Shown: positions 15,614 through 24,856, counted from the first letter of the stretch. The stretch: DNA of 64,000 bases from JBLWXV01 sp048267245 (GCA_048267245.1 JBLWXV010000001.1:558001-622000), one strand, 5' to 3'. Numbers and translations are program-made. Notes: a model not told the origin generated them from the letters alone.

Positions 15614-16165
15614 CTACTTATGAGAAAGGTAAAGCGGCTTAGACTTTGCGACTTTCTTTCCAATAGAGCAACTCTTGTCGTGGGCTCCTGCTAGAACTCC
15701 AATGCTCATTAAAAACTCGCCAACAATTTCTCCACCAGTAAACTTGAAGTGTTTCTTAAATAACTTCACCCACTGATCCTTTGGTAGGGGGTGATGGGCT
15801 TCAATCCAAGCTTCAAATGATCCAAAGTTTTTTTGTAGTTCTAAAATGGTCTTCGCATTTTCAATAGCAGCGTTCACTTTAAGTTTATTTCTAATAATTC
15901 CTGGATCATTTAGTAATCGCTCTCTGTCCTTATCTGTGTACTTGGCGACTTTTCTAATGTTGAAATTGTGATAGGCTTTGCGAAAGCCCTCTTCTTTTTT
16001 TAGAATAGTCTCCCAGCTAAGGCCCGCTTGATTAATTTCAAGAATCAATCTCGCAAAAAGTTCATTGTCATCGTGAATCGGAAAACCATACTTAAAGTCG
16101 TGGTAATTGCGATGAATTTCCTGACGGTGCTCTGGCATGGTTTCAATGGCCTTACAGTAAGACAT
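15614..16165 (-). CDS. tag: DNA-3-methyladenine glycosylase I
   Basis: A 183-residue protein matching the length and motifs of Tag, which excises 3-methyladenine from alkylated DNA as the first step of base excision repair. Zinc-site residues are present: C4 (MSYCKA), H22 (NYHDFKYG), and the HDKSC pair near the C-terminus. The LFARLILEINQAGLSW segment carries the conserved catalytic Glu followed by the family GLSW motif, and LNDPGIIRNKLKV matches the family. It is a single gene followed by a hairpin. Confidence 0.96.
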   Translation of the reverse strand: MSYCKAIETMPEHRQEIHRNYHDFKYGFPIHDDNELFARLILEINQAGLSWETILKKEEGFRKAYHNFNIRKVAKYTDKDRERLLNDPGIIRNKLKVNAAIENAKTILELQKNFGSFEAWIEAHHPLPKDQWVKLFKKHFKFTGGEIVGEFLMSIGVLAGAHDKSCSIGKKVAKSKPLYLSHK

Positions 16166-16271
16166 AGCTAGCTCCTGAAATCTTGAGTTATAAAATGATA
16201 AGACTTTAGTCAGTTGTTAGTAAGTAAATTTTAATCATTATTTACATTAATTGATTTGGGCCAAGATGAGA

Positions 16272-16307
16272 GCACACCGATAAATAATTACTGTAAACCC
16301 GGTGTGC
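16272..16307. repeat. Inverted repeat at the start of the hybrid kinase gene
   Basis: GCACACCG (16272-16279) and CGGTGTGC (16300-16307) are perfect 8-bp arms separated by 20 bases. The right arm covers a possible GTG start and lies 6 bp before the first ATG. It may be an operator or an RNA hairpin limiting translation. The function is unproven. Confidence 0.5.
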
Positions 16308-16313
16308 ACTCTA

Positions 16314-19040
16314 ATGAAACAGCGCAAGCTCAATAAAATGAAGTGGTACTATGTCTCCCTTTCGGTGATCAATATGGCACTGATTATGGGGATTCTTGCC
16401 CTTAATAATATACTTGAGCGACGCTTTGAGAGGGCGGCCGCCTCTCATGAATGGGTGGCCAATAATCAGGATATGGTTGAACAAATTGAGCGCTTAAGCG
16501 CCAAGGTCGTGTCTGTCGTTTCTGCTTCGTTTACGGGAAAAGATTCTAAGACGATCCAGCGTGAACTGGTTGCTCTTGATGAAGAGTTTACCGTCCTTTA
16601 TTTAGAGCTGAAGCAGCAAATTGATCGAAATGATTTTGAGTTAAAGCTTGGTGAAGTTAGTGGCGACGTCAAAGAACTCTATCCTGCCTTTTCTCAAATG
16701 ATCTTACTTGGAAGGGAGATTGTTAATTTTGTAGCAAAGTCTGATATTGATTCTGCTCATGAATCTCTAGCTAAGCATGACCGAACCTACTTGGCCCTCC
16801 AAAATATTCTCTCCAATATTGAAAATGACGTACGAGCTCTTCAATCGGCTATCGTGATTGCAGAAAAGGAGAACAGCCTAAAGATTCAAGAGTTTGAAAC
16901 CGCTCTCACTATAACTGCATTTATTACTATTGGTGGGATTCTCACTTTTGGCTTTATTATTTCCCGTATCGGGCAGATTTTAGCAATGGATCGCAAGCGA
17001 CTAGATTATCTAAAGAAGGCCCTAGACGCTTCGGCCATTGTTGCAGTGACTGATGCGAGGGGGAAAATTACTTTTGTAAACGACAAGTTTTGTGAAATAT
17101 CTGGTTACACGCGAAAGGAATTGATTGGAAAGGATCACCGTATCTTAAATTCAGGAACACATGAAAGTTCTTTCTTTAAAAAATTGTGGAACCAAATATC
17201 TGAAGGACATGTCTGGAGAGGAGAGATTTGCAATAGAAGAAAAGATGGGACTCTCTATTGGGTCGACTCAACCATTGTTCCAGGTTATGACTCTGAGGGA
17301 AGACTCAATCAATTCACAGCTATCAGGTCTGATATTTCAGAGCGAAAGCAAATTGAAATGGAACATGATAAGAAGCTCCGCGAGCAAGAAGCCTTGAATT
17401 CTCTCCTACAGATTTCTACTTCTACAGAGACTTCGTTAAATGAAAAACTCTCGTTTGCAATTGATCAAATTATCTCCGTTCCTTGGCTATCTTTGCTTGG
17501 TAGAGGGGGAGTTTTCTTAGTTAAAGAGGATCAACTTGCACTTGAAGTAAGTCACGGCCTTGGGGAGAGTATTGAAAGTAAGTGTGCCAAAGTTAAAAAG
17601 GGAAGCTGTCTTTGCGGTCGCGCCTTCTTAGAAAAGAGAACAGTGCATGCAAGTTGTGTGGATGAGCGCCATGAGTTTCGCTTTGCAGGTATGAGTGCTC
17701 ACGGACATTACAATATTCCTCTCCTTCAAGACGAAGTAGTAATTGGTGTAATCGTCGTCTACCTACCTCATGGTCATGTGAGGGATGAGAGTGAGGTTAA
17801 ATTCCTTGAGTCTTGTGCGGCTATTGTTTCTTCATTAATCACGGCCCATCAAAAAGAGCTTGATTTAATTGAATCGAGAAACCAGGCCCAAGAGGCTTAT
17901 AGAGTAAAGTCTCAGTTTTTGGCGAATATGAGTCATGAAATTAGAACTCCTATGAATGGAATTATTGGTATGGCAAATTTGCTGCAAGATTCTATTCAAG
18001 ACGAGGAGGGGTTAAAAAAGGTGGGCATCCTCAGAAGCTGTGGTCAATCTCTCTTAGAACTCATTAATGACATACTTGATTTTTCGAGACTCGAGTTTGA
18101 AAAACTAGAATTTGAGTACATTCCTATAAACATAAGGGATATTCTAGAAGAAGTAATGGCAATTTTTGAGCAAAGATTTCTCGATAAGGGACTCGAGTTT
18201 AAGCTACATATTCAAGAGGAGGTCCCTCATCTTGTGATGGGTGATCAAACTCGAATTAAGCAAATTTTAAATAATCTCGTTAATAACGCCATCAAATTTA
18301 CAAGTCAGGGCAAGGTAATTGTAGCAGTTAGTTCTCGCGATGTTTCCTCTAAGAATATTGAGCTCAAATTCTCCGTTAAAGACTCTGGTATTGGAATTCC
18401 AACAGAGCTTCAAGGAAGACTCTTCAAATCTTTCTCACAGGTCGATGCTTCTACTACGAGGAAGTATGGAGGAACGGGGCTCGGGCTAGCAATTAGTAAG
18501 TCATTAGCTGAAAACATGGGGGGGCACATGTGGGTTGAAAGTGAGCAGGGAGAGGGGTCTACTTTTTTCTTTACTGTTCTCTCACGTCTGGCCCACATCG
18601 GCACTTTAGCCATTGATGAAATGACTGAGCCTCAGGTCGACTATGACAAGAGTTTAAACATTCTACTCGCTGAAGATAATGAGATTAATCAAGTCGTAGC
18701 TTGTGGAATTCTTAGGAAAATGGGTTTTCAAGTCGACGTAGCCCCTAATGGGGAGATCGCCCTCGCTAAAGTTCTCGAGGGAGACTTTGATCTTGTCTTG
18801 ATGGATTTACACATGCCAGTTATGGATGGACTTGAGGCAACTAGGGCGATCTGTGCGCAAATCCCTGAACACCTGCGCCCCACTATCATTGCGCTTACGG
18901 CAAGTTCGATGAAAGAGGATATCGAAAATTGTTTTGCCGCCGGAATGAATGACTTTATTTCAAAACCGATTATAGCCGAAAATCTAACTCGAGCACTTTC
19001 AACTGTGAGCCCAAGATCAAAGCGAAAGCTCGCTAGCTAA
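16314..19040 (+). CDS. Membrane hybrid sensor histidine kinase (PAS-GAF-HisKA-HATPase-REC)
   Basis: An approximately 908-residue hybrid kinase. An N-terminal membrane helix (about 10-32) and a second at about 199-221 bracket a helical periplasmic sensor. Then come PAS (about 230-337, ITFVNDKFCEISGYTRKELI), GAF (about 358-505), HisKA with phosphoacceptor H541 (LANMSHEIRTPMNGIIG), HATPase (about 640-758, GTGLGLAISKSL) and a receiver domain with D831 (LVLMDLHMPVMDG). The Cys-rich GAF part (GSCLCGRAFLEKR) could bind a ligand or metal. No cognate regulator lies nearby. The start is uncertain: ATG 16314 is used, GTG 16302 is possible, and neither has a good ribosome-binding site. Confidence 0.94.
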   Translation: MKQRKLNKMKWYYVSLSVINMALIMGILALNNILERRFERAAASHEWVANNQDMVEQIERLSAKVVSVVSASFTGKDSKTIQRELVALDEEFTVLYLELKQQIDRNDFELKLGEVSGDVKELYPAFSQMILLGREIVNFVAKSDIDSAHESLAKHDRTYLALQNILSNIENDVRALQSAIVIAEKENSLKIQEFETALTITAFITIGGILTFGFIISRIGQILAMDRKRLDYLKKALDASAIVAVTDARGKITFVNDKFCEISGYTRKELIGKDHRILNSGTHESSFFKKLWNQISEGHVWRGEICNRRKDGTLYWVDSTIVPGYDSEGRLNQFTAIRSDISERKQIEMEHDKKLREQEALNSLLQISTSTETSLNEKLSFAIDQIISVPWLSLLGRGGVFLVKEDQLALEVSHGLGESIESKCAKVKKGSCLCGRAFLEKRTVHASCVDERHEFRFAGMSAHGHYNIPLLQDEVVIGVIVVYLPHGHVRDESEVKFLESCAAIVSSLITAHQKELDLIESRNQAQEAYRVKSQFLANMSHEIRTPMNGIIGMANLLQDSIQDEEGLKKVGILRSCGQSLLELINDILDFSRLEFEKLEFEYIPINIRDILEEVMAIFEQRFLDKGLEFKLHIQEEVPHLVMGDQTRIKQILNNLVNNAIKFTSQGKVIVAVSSRDVSSKNIELKFSVKDSGIGIPTELQGRLFKSFSQVDASTTRKYGGTGLGLAISKSLAENMGGHMWVESEQGEGSTFFFTVLSRLAHIGTLAIDEMTEPQVDYDKSLNILLAEDNEINQVVACGILRKMGFQVDVAPNGEIALAKVLEGDFDLVLMDLHMPVMDGLEATRAICAQIPEHLRPTIIALTASSMKEDIENCFAAGMNDFISKPIIAENLTRALSTVSPRSKRKLAS

Positions 19041-19823
19041 GTCATTGTTCATAAATCCCTGATTTGCTAAGCACTCCAGTACATCCTTAGAATAGTTTAG
19101 GTGAGACTCCCTGGTGTACTTCAATTTCGTATAGATTTGGGCCAAATTTTTAATCTTATTCTCATTAAGAATCTTGTTGAGATCTCGATCACCTAGGTAG
19201 CGCTTCATTGCCGATGTGCTCTTTTGTTCAAAGATCGCTTCAATCATCTCGGCGCTATAATCATGATAGGTATTTTCATGAACTAAAGAGTCTAGGCTTA
19301 GCCTATCTCTGAGCTCAATCTCTTCGGCCGGATATCCTAGAGAAAAGCCGACAACAGGTACAACTTGATTTGGAAGCTTGAGAATCTTTGAAATCTCTTT
19401 ATTGCTAGCAAGAGTTGTTCCATGGTAGCAAATCCCAAGACCTAGACTCTCAGCTGCGATAGCGACATTTTGTGAACAAAGTGTCGCATCGATCATGCCA
19501 ATGAGAAAGCTCATGAAATTATCGAAATTTTGAGGAGCTTCATTTAATTCTAACCATTTTCTCATTCGGTTAAAATCAGCGCAAAATGTAAGAAAGGCGG
19601 GGGCTTCTAAAACCATACTTTGATTAAAGTGCAGAGGATAGAGCTCTTCCTTAATTTTCGAATCTGTAGTCACAATGATAGAGTAGGCTTGCATATTTCC
19701 CGAAGAAGATGCCCTGGTTCCAGCGAGTAAGATTTCATCCATCACCTCTTTTGGGATGGGCCGATTCTGATACTTTCTTATAGATCGATGGGACTTAATT
19801 GCCTTAAGAATTTCATTGCTCAT
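19017..19823 (-). CDS. NfsA-like nitroreductase family protein
   Basis: A 268-residue flavin-dependent nitroreductase-like protein. Motifs are IKSHRSIRKYQNRPIP (FMN phosphate contact), GTRASSSGNMQAYSII, DATLCSQNVAIAAESLGLG and GYPAEE. The length and the C-terminal extension resemble NfsA/FRP oxidoreductases that reduce nitro compounds, quinones or flavin with NADPH. The start at 19823 follows GCGAGG and gives MSNEILKAIKSH; a longer frame adds unrelated residues. It overlaps the preceding gene by 11 bases, and its 3' end overlaps the convergent kinase by 24. Confidence 0.92.
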   Translation of the reverse strand: MSNEILKAIKSHRSIRKYQNRPIPKEVMDEILLAGTRASSSGNMQAYSIIVTTDSKIKEELYPLHFNQSMVLEAPAFLTFCADFNRMRKWLELNEAPQNFDNFMSFLIGMIDATLCSQNVAIAAESLGLGICYHGTTLASNKEISKILKLPNQVVPVVGFSLGYPAEEIELRDRLSLDSLVHENTYHDYSAEMIEAIFEQKSTSAMKRYLGDRDLNKILNENKIKNLAQIYTKLKYTRESHLNYSKDVLECLANQGFMNNDLASELSL

Positions 19824-20514
19824 GATGAAGCCTCGCTGCAGTAAAGTGACCAAGCAATTGCTGTGTTCCTAGCTCATAAGCACTGCCCTCTAAGGAGCCG
19901 TCACTTTCAATCGCGCCTTTGAACTCTGCATAGTAATCGTCCTCTCCCTCTCGAACTCTAATCTTAAAACTAAATAACTTGTCATCGGCAATGAGGGACT
20001 CTACTTCTGATTCGAAGCTTCCTGGCACGATGTAGCGTCCTTTTATCGTAGACTCCGTGACTTTTTCGATGATTAATCTGTCAGTAAAATCTCGATTTCC
20101 GATCCTTAGAAGCACGATAAATTCTCCAAGAATTTTAGGAGAGTAGTTATCTGATTCGCATATCTCATGCATGAGCTCCTTAAGTCTTTTTGCTTCGACC
20201 GAATCATTCAATCTATTGGTTATCCCACTAGATAAAAATGTGATGAGCTCGTTTTGTGCTGAGAGAACTTGGTAGTCGGTTTGTTCTAGCATCCAGCGGT
20301 ATCTTACTGGTCCAATACCGGCAATCGCTCCAGGGGTGAGTTGAAGAATCTCATCAGTGTGACCAGTGTATGGAAACTGTGTTGTAATTTGATTTCCAAA
20401 ATCATGACCTAGATGAAGTTTCACGTGATCTTGGTAGATTTGGCACTTTTGAAAGTTCTCAAACGAACCTTGTAGTAGGGCGAGGGGTAGAGCAAGTGTT
20501 TGTAAAATTGTCAT
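19813..20514 (-). CDS. Protein of unknown function, cotranscribed with nitroreductase
   Basis: A 233-residue protein with no recognised domain. The N-terminus (MTILQTLALPLALLQGS) is hydrophobic and could be a weak signal sequence, but the rest is mixed and soluble-looking, with an acidic C-terminal half (REGEDDYYAEFKGAIESDG). It overlaps the nitroreductase start by 11 bases, implying coupling. It is divergent from a LysR-type regulator 75 bp away, which could govern both genes. Confidence 0.7.
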   Translation of the reverse strand: MTILQTLALPLALLQGSFENFQKCQIYQDHVKLHLGHDFGNQITTQFPYTGHTDEILQLTPGAIAGIGPVRYRWMLEQTDYQVLSAQNELITFLSSGITNRLNDSVEAKRLKELMHEICESDNYSPKILGEFIVLLRIGNRDFTDRLIIEKVTESTIKGRYIVPGSFESEVESLIADDKLFSFKIRVREGEDDYYAEFKGAIESDGSLEGSAYELGTQQLLGHFTAARLHHEQ

Positions 20515-20589
20515 GTTTTTCTCCTTGTCGTGAAGCTAGCATCTCGCGACGTTGACAAAAAGTGACTTATTTTCAATTATTGGTTCCAT

Positions 20590-21456
20590 ATGGAGACCGA
20601 TCGTTTAAAACAATTTCACACCCTCTACCAAACAAATAGCCTACGAAGGGCCGCTGAGCTACTTGGAATCTCGCACTCAGGGCTTTCAAAGTCCCTTGGA
20701 AGGCTTGAAGAGGACCTAGGTTTCTCCCTCTACCACCAGCTTGGGCGAACAATCGCCTTTAGCGATGAAGCCCACAATTTAGCTCGAAATATTCCCGATT
20801 TCTTGCAAACCCTCGACTCCTTACTTGAAGTAAAAAAAGAGAGTTCACAGACATTGAGAATTGGTTCCTTCGAGGTTTTTACTACCTACTTCTCAAAATT
20901 AATGGCGCCTCTCTTTGAGGACTGCGAGCTAGATTTTCATGAACTTCTTCCAGGCAAGATGGAACGATCGCTCTTGGAGCGCGAAATAGACCTCGCTATT
21001 ACCTATGAACCAATCGCCATTTCTGGAGTTGAACATATTAAAGCGACTACAATTGAGATGGGTGCTTATGTGAGAAAAGGTGCCTTTCGAAATAAGGATA
21101 TTCTAGAGATTCCCTTTGCGGCGCCCCTGATTCCTGTCGAGGGTGCTCCGACTGGGATTAAAGGCCTTGATAGCTGGCCTGATCAAGAATTCAAGAGAGA
21201 GATTAGATACCGAGTTGATTTAATGGAAACCGCTATTTCTCTAGCGCGAGATGGAATGTGTGCCATCTTTCTTCCAAATTTTGTCGCGAAGTTGCATAAC
21301 GATTTAGTTAAAGATGAGTTTCAGTTGATAAGAAAACAACTTCCAAAGCGAATGAAGCCCGTCACTCGCTCTGTTTACATCGTGAAAAGAGAGGCTACGC
21401 TTGAGGATAGGCGTGTCAGAAAACTTGCTAAGATTTTGCGAAGTATTGGCGTCTAG
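20590..21456 (+). CDS. LysR-family transcriptional regulator
   Basis: A 288-residue LysR-type regulator. The HTH is METDRLKQFHTLYQTNSLR with LLGISHSGLSKSLGRLEEDL and LYHQLGRTIAFSDEA. The effector domain starts near LRIGSFEVFTTYFSKL. A TTGACA (20552-20557), 17-bp spacer, AATTAT promoter-like pair lies upstream, ending ten bases before the ATG, so the leader may be very short. It is divergent from the unknown-protein/nitroreductase pair, the probable target. Confidence 0.92.
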   Translation: METDRLKQFHTLYQTNSLRRAAELLGISHSGLSKSLGRLEEDLGFSLYHQLGRTIAFSDEAHNLARNIPDFLQTLDSLLEVKKESSQTLRIGSFEVFTTYFSKLMAPLFEDCELDFHELLPGKMERSLLEREIDLAITYEPIAISGVEHIKATTIEMGAYVRKGAFRNKDILEIPFAAPLIPVEGAPTGIKGLDSWPDQEFKREIRYRVDLMETAISLARDGMCAIFLPNFVAKLHNDLVKDEFQLIRKQLPKRMKPVTRSVYIVKREATLEDRRVRKLAKILRSIGV

Positions 21457-21534
21457 GACGAAAATATTATCAATATCAAAAGTTAGGTCTTAGAATAGTG
21501 AAATTATTAAACTTCTTAGATCTCTCTGGTGCAG

Positions 21535-22530
21535 ATGACCCATCTTTCTTTGATTCTATTTTTAATTCTCACACTGCCTTGGACCAGCTCTGCTGAAGAG
21601 GACTTCTTCCTCACGATTGAGAAGATTCCATTTAATTTATATGAGGAAGTGAGATGCGGTAAGGGAGAAACTTGCTATTACTACCGATCACATAATCCCA
21701 TTCAATACCACGGTAGAATGGGCTTTGAGCACATTCCTTCTATCACTTTTCGCGAATCGCTCCGTGCTCAGAGTGAATTAGTTTACAATGTGACCTATAA
21801 AATCAATGAACACAAGTTCCGAGCGAGTTTTGGTCAGGGAGAAGAGCGAAGAAAATTTGCTCTGTTTTTTGGCGGATCTTTTACTTTTGGGCAAGGGATT
21901 AACGATTATGAAACCCTCCCTTCACAATTTGCTATAAAGAATACCGACTATGAAGCCTATAATTTTGGCATTAATGGGGCCGGATTAAATACCATGCTCT
22001 CTCAGATCTTCCACTTTGATTTGCAGAGGATTGTTAAACAGCGAGAGGGTGTGGCCATCTATGTCTATTTTGAAGAGCATGTCGCCAGAGCACTCGGCAA
22101 TCTACCTTCACTAGGTTGGCTTAGAACTGCCCCTTTCTTTTCAATCGAAGACTTAAGTGACATGGGAAAAATTGAAGAGGCTAGACCTCTTCGCACAAAA
22201 ATTCTCCTTTTCATTCAGAAGTATATCCCCGGAATGAAGAACCGAATTTTTCCTTCGATTGGAAGTGATGAGCTCCATTATGCCTGTCGCCTCTTTGAGC
22301 GAGCAAAAGTAAATCTCAATAATAAACTTGGGAAAACCAAGATGATTGTTCTTCAACATCCCTTCTATGGCACCATGAATCCCGAACTCAAAGATTGCCT
22401 GAGGGAAAAATCAATCTCTGTAGTAGAGTCAGATATTATGCTCGATCAAAAGTATAAGCTTCCCTACGACGGCCATCCTAACGCTCTTGCAAACGATTTA
22501 ATTTCAAAACTCTTAACTGATAATCTTTAG
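21535..22530 (+). CDS. Exported SGNH-type hydrolase
   Basis: A protein of about 331 residues with a signal peptide (LSLILFLILTLPWTSSA, cleavage near residue 20). Block I is FFGGSFTFGQG with nucleophile near S115, NFGINGAG fits block II or III, and YDGHPNALA near the C-terminus supplies the Asp/His of block V. SGNH enzymes are esterases or acetyl-transfer partners acting on sugars or lipids; the periplasmic location suggests an envelope substrate. GTG at 21529 is an alternative start. Four bases overlap the convergent VOC gene. Confidence 0.82.
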   Translation: MTHLSLILFLILTLPWTSSAEEDFFLTIEKIPFNLYEEVRCGKGETCYYYRSHNPIQYHGRMGFEHIPSITFRESLRAQSELVYNVTYKINEHKFRASFGQGEERRKFALFFGGSFTFGQGINDYETLPSQFAIKNTDYEAYNFGINGAGLNTMLSQIFHFDLQRIVKQREGVAIYVYFEEHVARALGNLPSLGWLRTAPFFSIEDLSDMGKIEEARPLRTKILLFIQKYIPGMKNRIFPSIGSDELHYACRLFERAKVNLNNKLGKTKMIVLQHPFYGTMNPELKDCLREKSISVVESDIMLDQKYKLPYDGHPNALANDLISKLLTDNL

Positions 22531-22904
22531 GAGAGAGCAGCGAAGATATCGACTTGATTTCCATCAGGGTCGAGAACACTTGCATATCGCTGTCCCCAAA
22601 ATGCATCCCAGGGCGATTTAATCCCTCGATATCCCGACGATATTAGCTCGTTATAAACCTGATCGACGCTACTGGGAGAGCTTTGTTCAAAGCAAAGGCT
22701 GATCCCGGGATGAGCAGGCTCTACCCAGTTGGGATTAATTTCTTTGAGCAGCTTATAAGAGTCGAGCATAAGTCTCATTCCAGACGCAAGCTCACTTTCA
22801 AAATGCTCCTCTCCACATTGTTTGAATTCAAGTCCCAGATATTTATAGAATTCAATCGTCTGAGCGACATTTTTACAGGCCATGCCTAAAGCTGATAAAC
22901 TCAT
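22527..22904 (-). CDS. VOC/glyoxalase-family protein
   Basis: A 125-residue single-domain vicinal-oxygen-chelate protein with paired beta-alpha-beta-beta-beta modules: LGMACKNVAQTIEFYKYLGL, then a mid-loop HPGISLCF, and RYASVLDPDGNQVDIF at the end. This resembles bleomycin-resistance and glyoxalase-like proteins. Metal ligands are not clearly complete, as no His opens the N-module. It has a good AGGAGG-type site upstream. Its stop overlaps the convergent SGNH stop by four bases. Confidence 0.88.
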   Translation of the reverse strand: MSLSALGMACKNVAQTIEFYKYLGLEFKQCGEEHFESELASGMRLMLDSYKLLKEINPNWVEPAHPGISLCFEQSSPSSVDQVYNELISSGYRGIKSPWDAFWGQRYASVLDPDGNQVDIFAALS

Positions 22905-22995
22905 AGAGCTCCTCCTTTACTGCAATGCTAGTTCAAGCTTAGCCCCATGAGAAGAGGAGTTTAAACTTTTAGGACTTAAGTCAAGGTATAAGCAA

Positions 22996-23598
22996 ATGAA
23001 ACTCTATGCCACACAGCTCTCTCACTTTTCACGCAAGGTTCGTGTTCTACTCGATCTCTACTCAGTGCCCTATGAAATTATAGATGCTGGAAATGTTGCT
23101 GAATCCAATGTGGAGGCATTTGGTAATAACCCGGTCATGAAAGTTCCAACTCTGGTGGATGGTAGCGACTGGTTAATTGAGTCCGATCATATCGCAAATT
23201 ATATTGTCGACAAGTTTGATTCGAGTGATAGGTATGAGGTAAAGCTTCGCACTGTCCTTGATATGAATATCAGAGCAATCCTAAATGAAGTGATGGCCGA
23301 AGAAGTGAAGATTGTGCTCGGGAAGAGAACCAAAATTCCAATAGAGCAATATAGCTTCTTTGATAAAGCTCTCCTCTCAATCGAAAAGGGACTGGAGTGG
23401 CTCAACCAAAACTTTCCGGCCGTCGATCAAGGGGCGATCAAGTATCGCGACATCCATCTGGTTTGTCTCTGTCAGCACCTCGCCTACAATAAAATTGTGA
23501 GTCTTGATCGCTATGAGCACTTAAATGCTTGCGTCGCCACAGTTGCAAATACTCCGGAAATTCAGAAGACCAGCCCTTTTGTACTAAAGCCTATTTAA
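22996..23598 (+). CDS. Glutathione S-transferase-like protein
   Basis: A 200-residue GST-fold protein. The N-domain is MKLYATQLSHFSRKVRVLLD with the cis-Pro region MKVPTLVDGSDWLIESDHIA; the C-domain is helical. The active-site Ser is probably S12 of HFSRK. It is shorter than the other GST at 2927-3598 and only weakly similar. The 3' end overlaps the HD-domain gene by 8 bases. Confidence 0.85.
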   Translation: MKLYATQLSHFSRKVRVLLDLYSVPYEIIDAGNVAESNVEAFGNNPVMKVPTLVDGSDWLIESDHIANYIVDKFDSSDRYEVKLRTVLDMNIRAILNEVMAEEVKIVLGKRTKIPIEQYSFFDKALLSIEKGLEWLNQNFPAVDQGAIKYRDIHLVCLCQHLAYNKIVSLDRYEHLNACVATVANTPEIQKTSPFVLKPI

Positions 23599-24547
23599 AG
23601 ATTGGAGTGATACTTCTTTCAAAAGGTGGGAGCATTACCTTGAAGTACCAATCAGTAAATGGCGTGCAGCCTTCGAGACTCTTTTCTAGGGCCTCACAAA
23701 ATTCTTGAAAGCCCTCCATCGCTTCACTCACGAGCATAGAAGGGGATTGAGTGAACTCAACTTGAACGAATATTTCGTCGTGACTGAGTTGATCCGCTTT
23801 GAAGGCAAAAACTCGCTCTACGTGTTCAAGTGAGTGCCTGGTTTGAAAATACGGCACTCCCGCTACAATGATCTCTCGGATAATCTCTCTGTCTTCAACC
23901 CTGAGAGGAGTTGAGTGGTAGGGTGGGAGTGACCAAAGTAACGATCCAAGTGCGAGCTCTGCTTTGAGGTTATTAATAGCAATTGCCTCAAATTCCTTCA
24001 TCTTCTTAGTCAGGAATATCTCACCGCGCTCTAGAAGTGATTTTAATATCCGACTTCGCTTTCGCTGATAGTAAGCTCGAGGAATAAACCAAAATTCGTC
24101 TCTGATATTCTTTGCGTAGTCTAGATAGTCGCTTGCAGGGCCGGCCAGGATGCTCAAGTCTAAGTCGAGAAAGACCTTAAATATTTGCTGGTCACTTAGA
24201 GGGAGGTGGTTCTTGGTAGAGAGAATTAAATTTGAAACGAGTCGAGTCTCATTCTCGTCTAAACCCAGGGCAGATAGAAAGGGCCCCGAGAATTTAGCAG
24301 AGCGCTCTTCACTATGACTTGAGAGGCGAAAGTAGAAAAAGTCATGGAGAAAGATCGCTGCATTTAAGCACTTATCGTTTGCATGTTCCGGAAAGACTGC
24401 ATCAAGCTTTTTAAAGATAGATTCGAGATGACCAAGATTGTGGTATTTCCGATAGCCTTTTGAATAATTCTTTTCAATTTTGGCCCAACCCCTATGAGAT
24501 TCCTTGGTCTCACCAAAGATCAGGAACCAACGATTTTTAGCATCCAT
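23591..24547 (-). CDS. HD-superfamily phosphohydrolase-like protein with extra C-terminal domain
   Basis: A 318-residue protein. The first about 200 residues match the COG4339 predicted HD-type metal-dependent phosphohydrolases: YRKYHNLGHLESIFKK, then AAIFLHDFFYFRLSSHSEE, and LDLDLSILAGPASDYLDYAK. The metal-binding His residues and HD pair are present. The last about 110 residues, from SLLWSLPPYHSTPLRVEDRE onward, form a second region that I do not recognise (KVMLPPFERSITPIF at the end). The substrate is unknown. It lies downstream of the tRNA-His terminator. Confidence 0.85.
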   Translation of the reverse strand: MDAKNRWFLIFGETKESHRGWAKIEKNYSKGYRKYHNLGHLESIFKKLDAVFPEHANDKCLNAAIFLHDFFYFRLSSHSEERSAKFSGPFLSALGLDENETRLVSNLILSTKNHLPLSDQQIFKVFLDLDLSILAGPASDYLDYAKNIRDEFWFIPRAYYQRKRSRILKSLLERGEIFLTKKMKEFEAIAINNLKAELALGSLLWSLPPYHSTPLRVEDREIIREIIVAGVPYFQTRHSLEHVERVFAFKADQLSHDEIFVQVEFTQSPSMLVSEAMEGFQEFCEALEKSLEGCTPFTDWYFKVMLPPFERSITPIFK

Positions 24548-24582
24548 TAGATAAGGATAGGCCGAGAATGAGCAATGAGGGC

Positions 24583-24615
24583 AAAAAAAAGCCCGAAGGG
24601 GTTAGTTTCGGGCTT
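24583..24615 (-). terminator. Rho-independent terminator of the tRNA-His gene
   Basis: On the minus strand AAGCCCGAA and TTCGGGCTT pair as a 9-bp stem around a 9-nt loop, followed by a run of eight T. It lies 35 bp beyond the tRNA CCA end. Confidence 0.92.
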
Positions 24616-24649
24616 AATATGAATCACTCCGAAGAGATCGTCATTTGAA

Positions 24650-24727
24650 TGGGGTGGCCAATGGGAATTGAACCCACGACCTCTGGAATCACAATCCAGC
24701 GCTCTAACCAACTGAGCTATGGCCACC
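24650..24727 (-). tRNA. tRNA-His (anticodon GTG)
   Basis: A complete cloverleaf on the minus strand. Acceptor arms GTGGCCA and TGGCCAC pair, and an extra G precedes the 5' arm, as in all bacterial tRNA-His. The D-arm holds AGCTCAGTTGGTTAGAGC, the anticodon stem-loop is CTGGATTGTGATTCCAG with anticodon GTG, and the T-arm GTGGGTTCAATTCCCAT is standard. CCA is encoded (24650-24652). It is monocistronic between its own promoter and terminator. Confidence 0.97.
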
Positions 24728-24741
24728 ATCATGAGACAGTA

Positions 24742-24770
24742 GTTATAGAGGGTGTGGGTTAAGGTGTCAA
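24742..24770 (-). promoter_or_regulatory. Sigma-70-type promoter of tRNA-His
   Basis: On the minus strand TTGACA (24770-24765), a 17-bp spacer and TATAAC (24747-24742) lie 15 bp before the tRNA 5' end, a near-consensus housekeeping promoter. Confidence 0.85.
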
Positions 24771-24799
24771 TTGAAAGCATAAGCTTAAAACTCTAAACT

Positions 24800-24829
24800 T
24801 TGACGAGAGACTAGGGGCGTGGATAGAAT
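24800..24829 (+). promoter_or_regulatory. Likely promoter of the outer-membrane protein gene
   Basis: TTGACG (24800-24805), an 18-bp spacer and TAGAAT (24824-24829) lie 27 bp before the ATG at 24857. Confidence 0.7.
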
Positions 24830-24856
24830 GATTAAAAGACTTTTAAAAACAGGAAG

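Noticed and set aside
24650..24727. tRNA-His as an integration site for a mobile element
   Set aside because: No integrase, no direct repeat of the tRNA 3' end, and normal neighbours on both sides.
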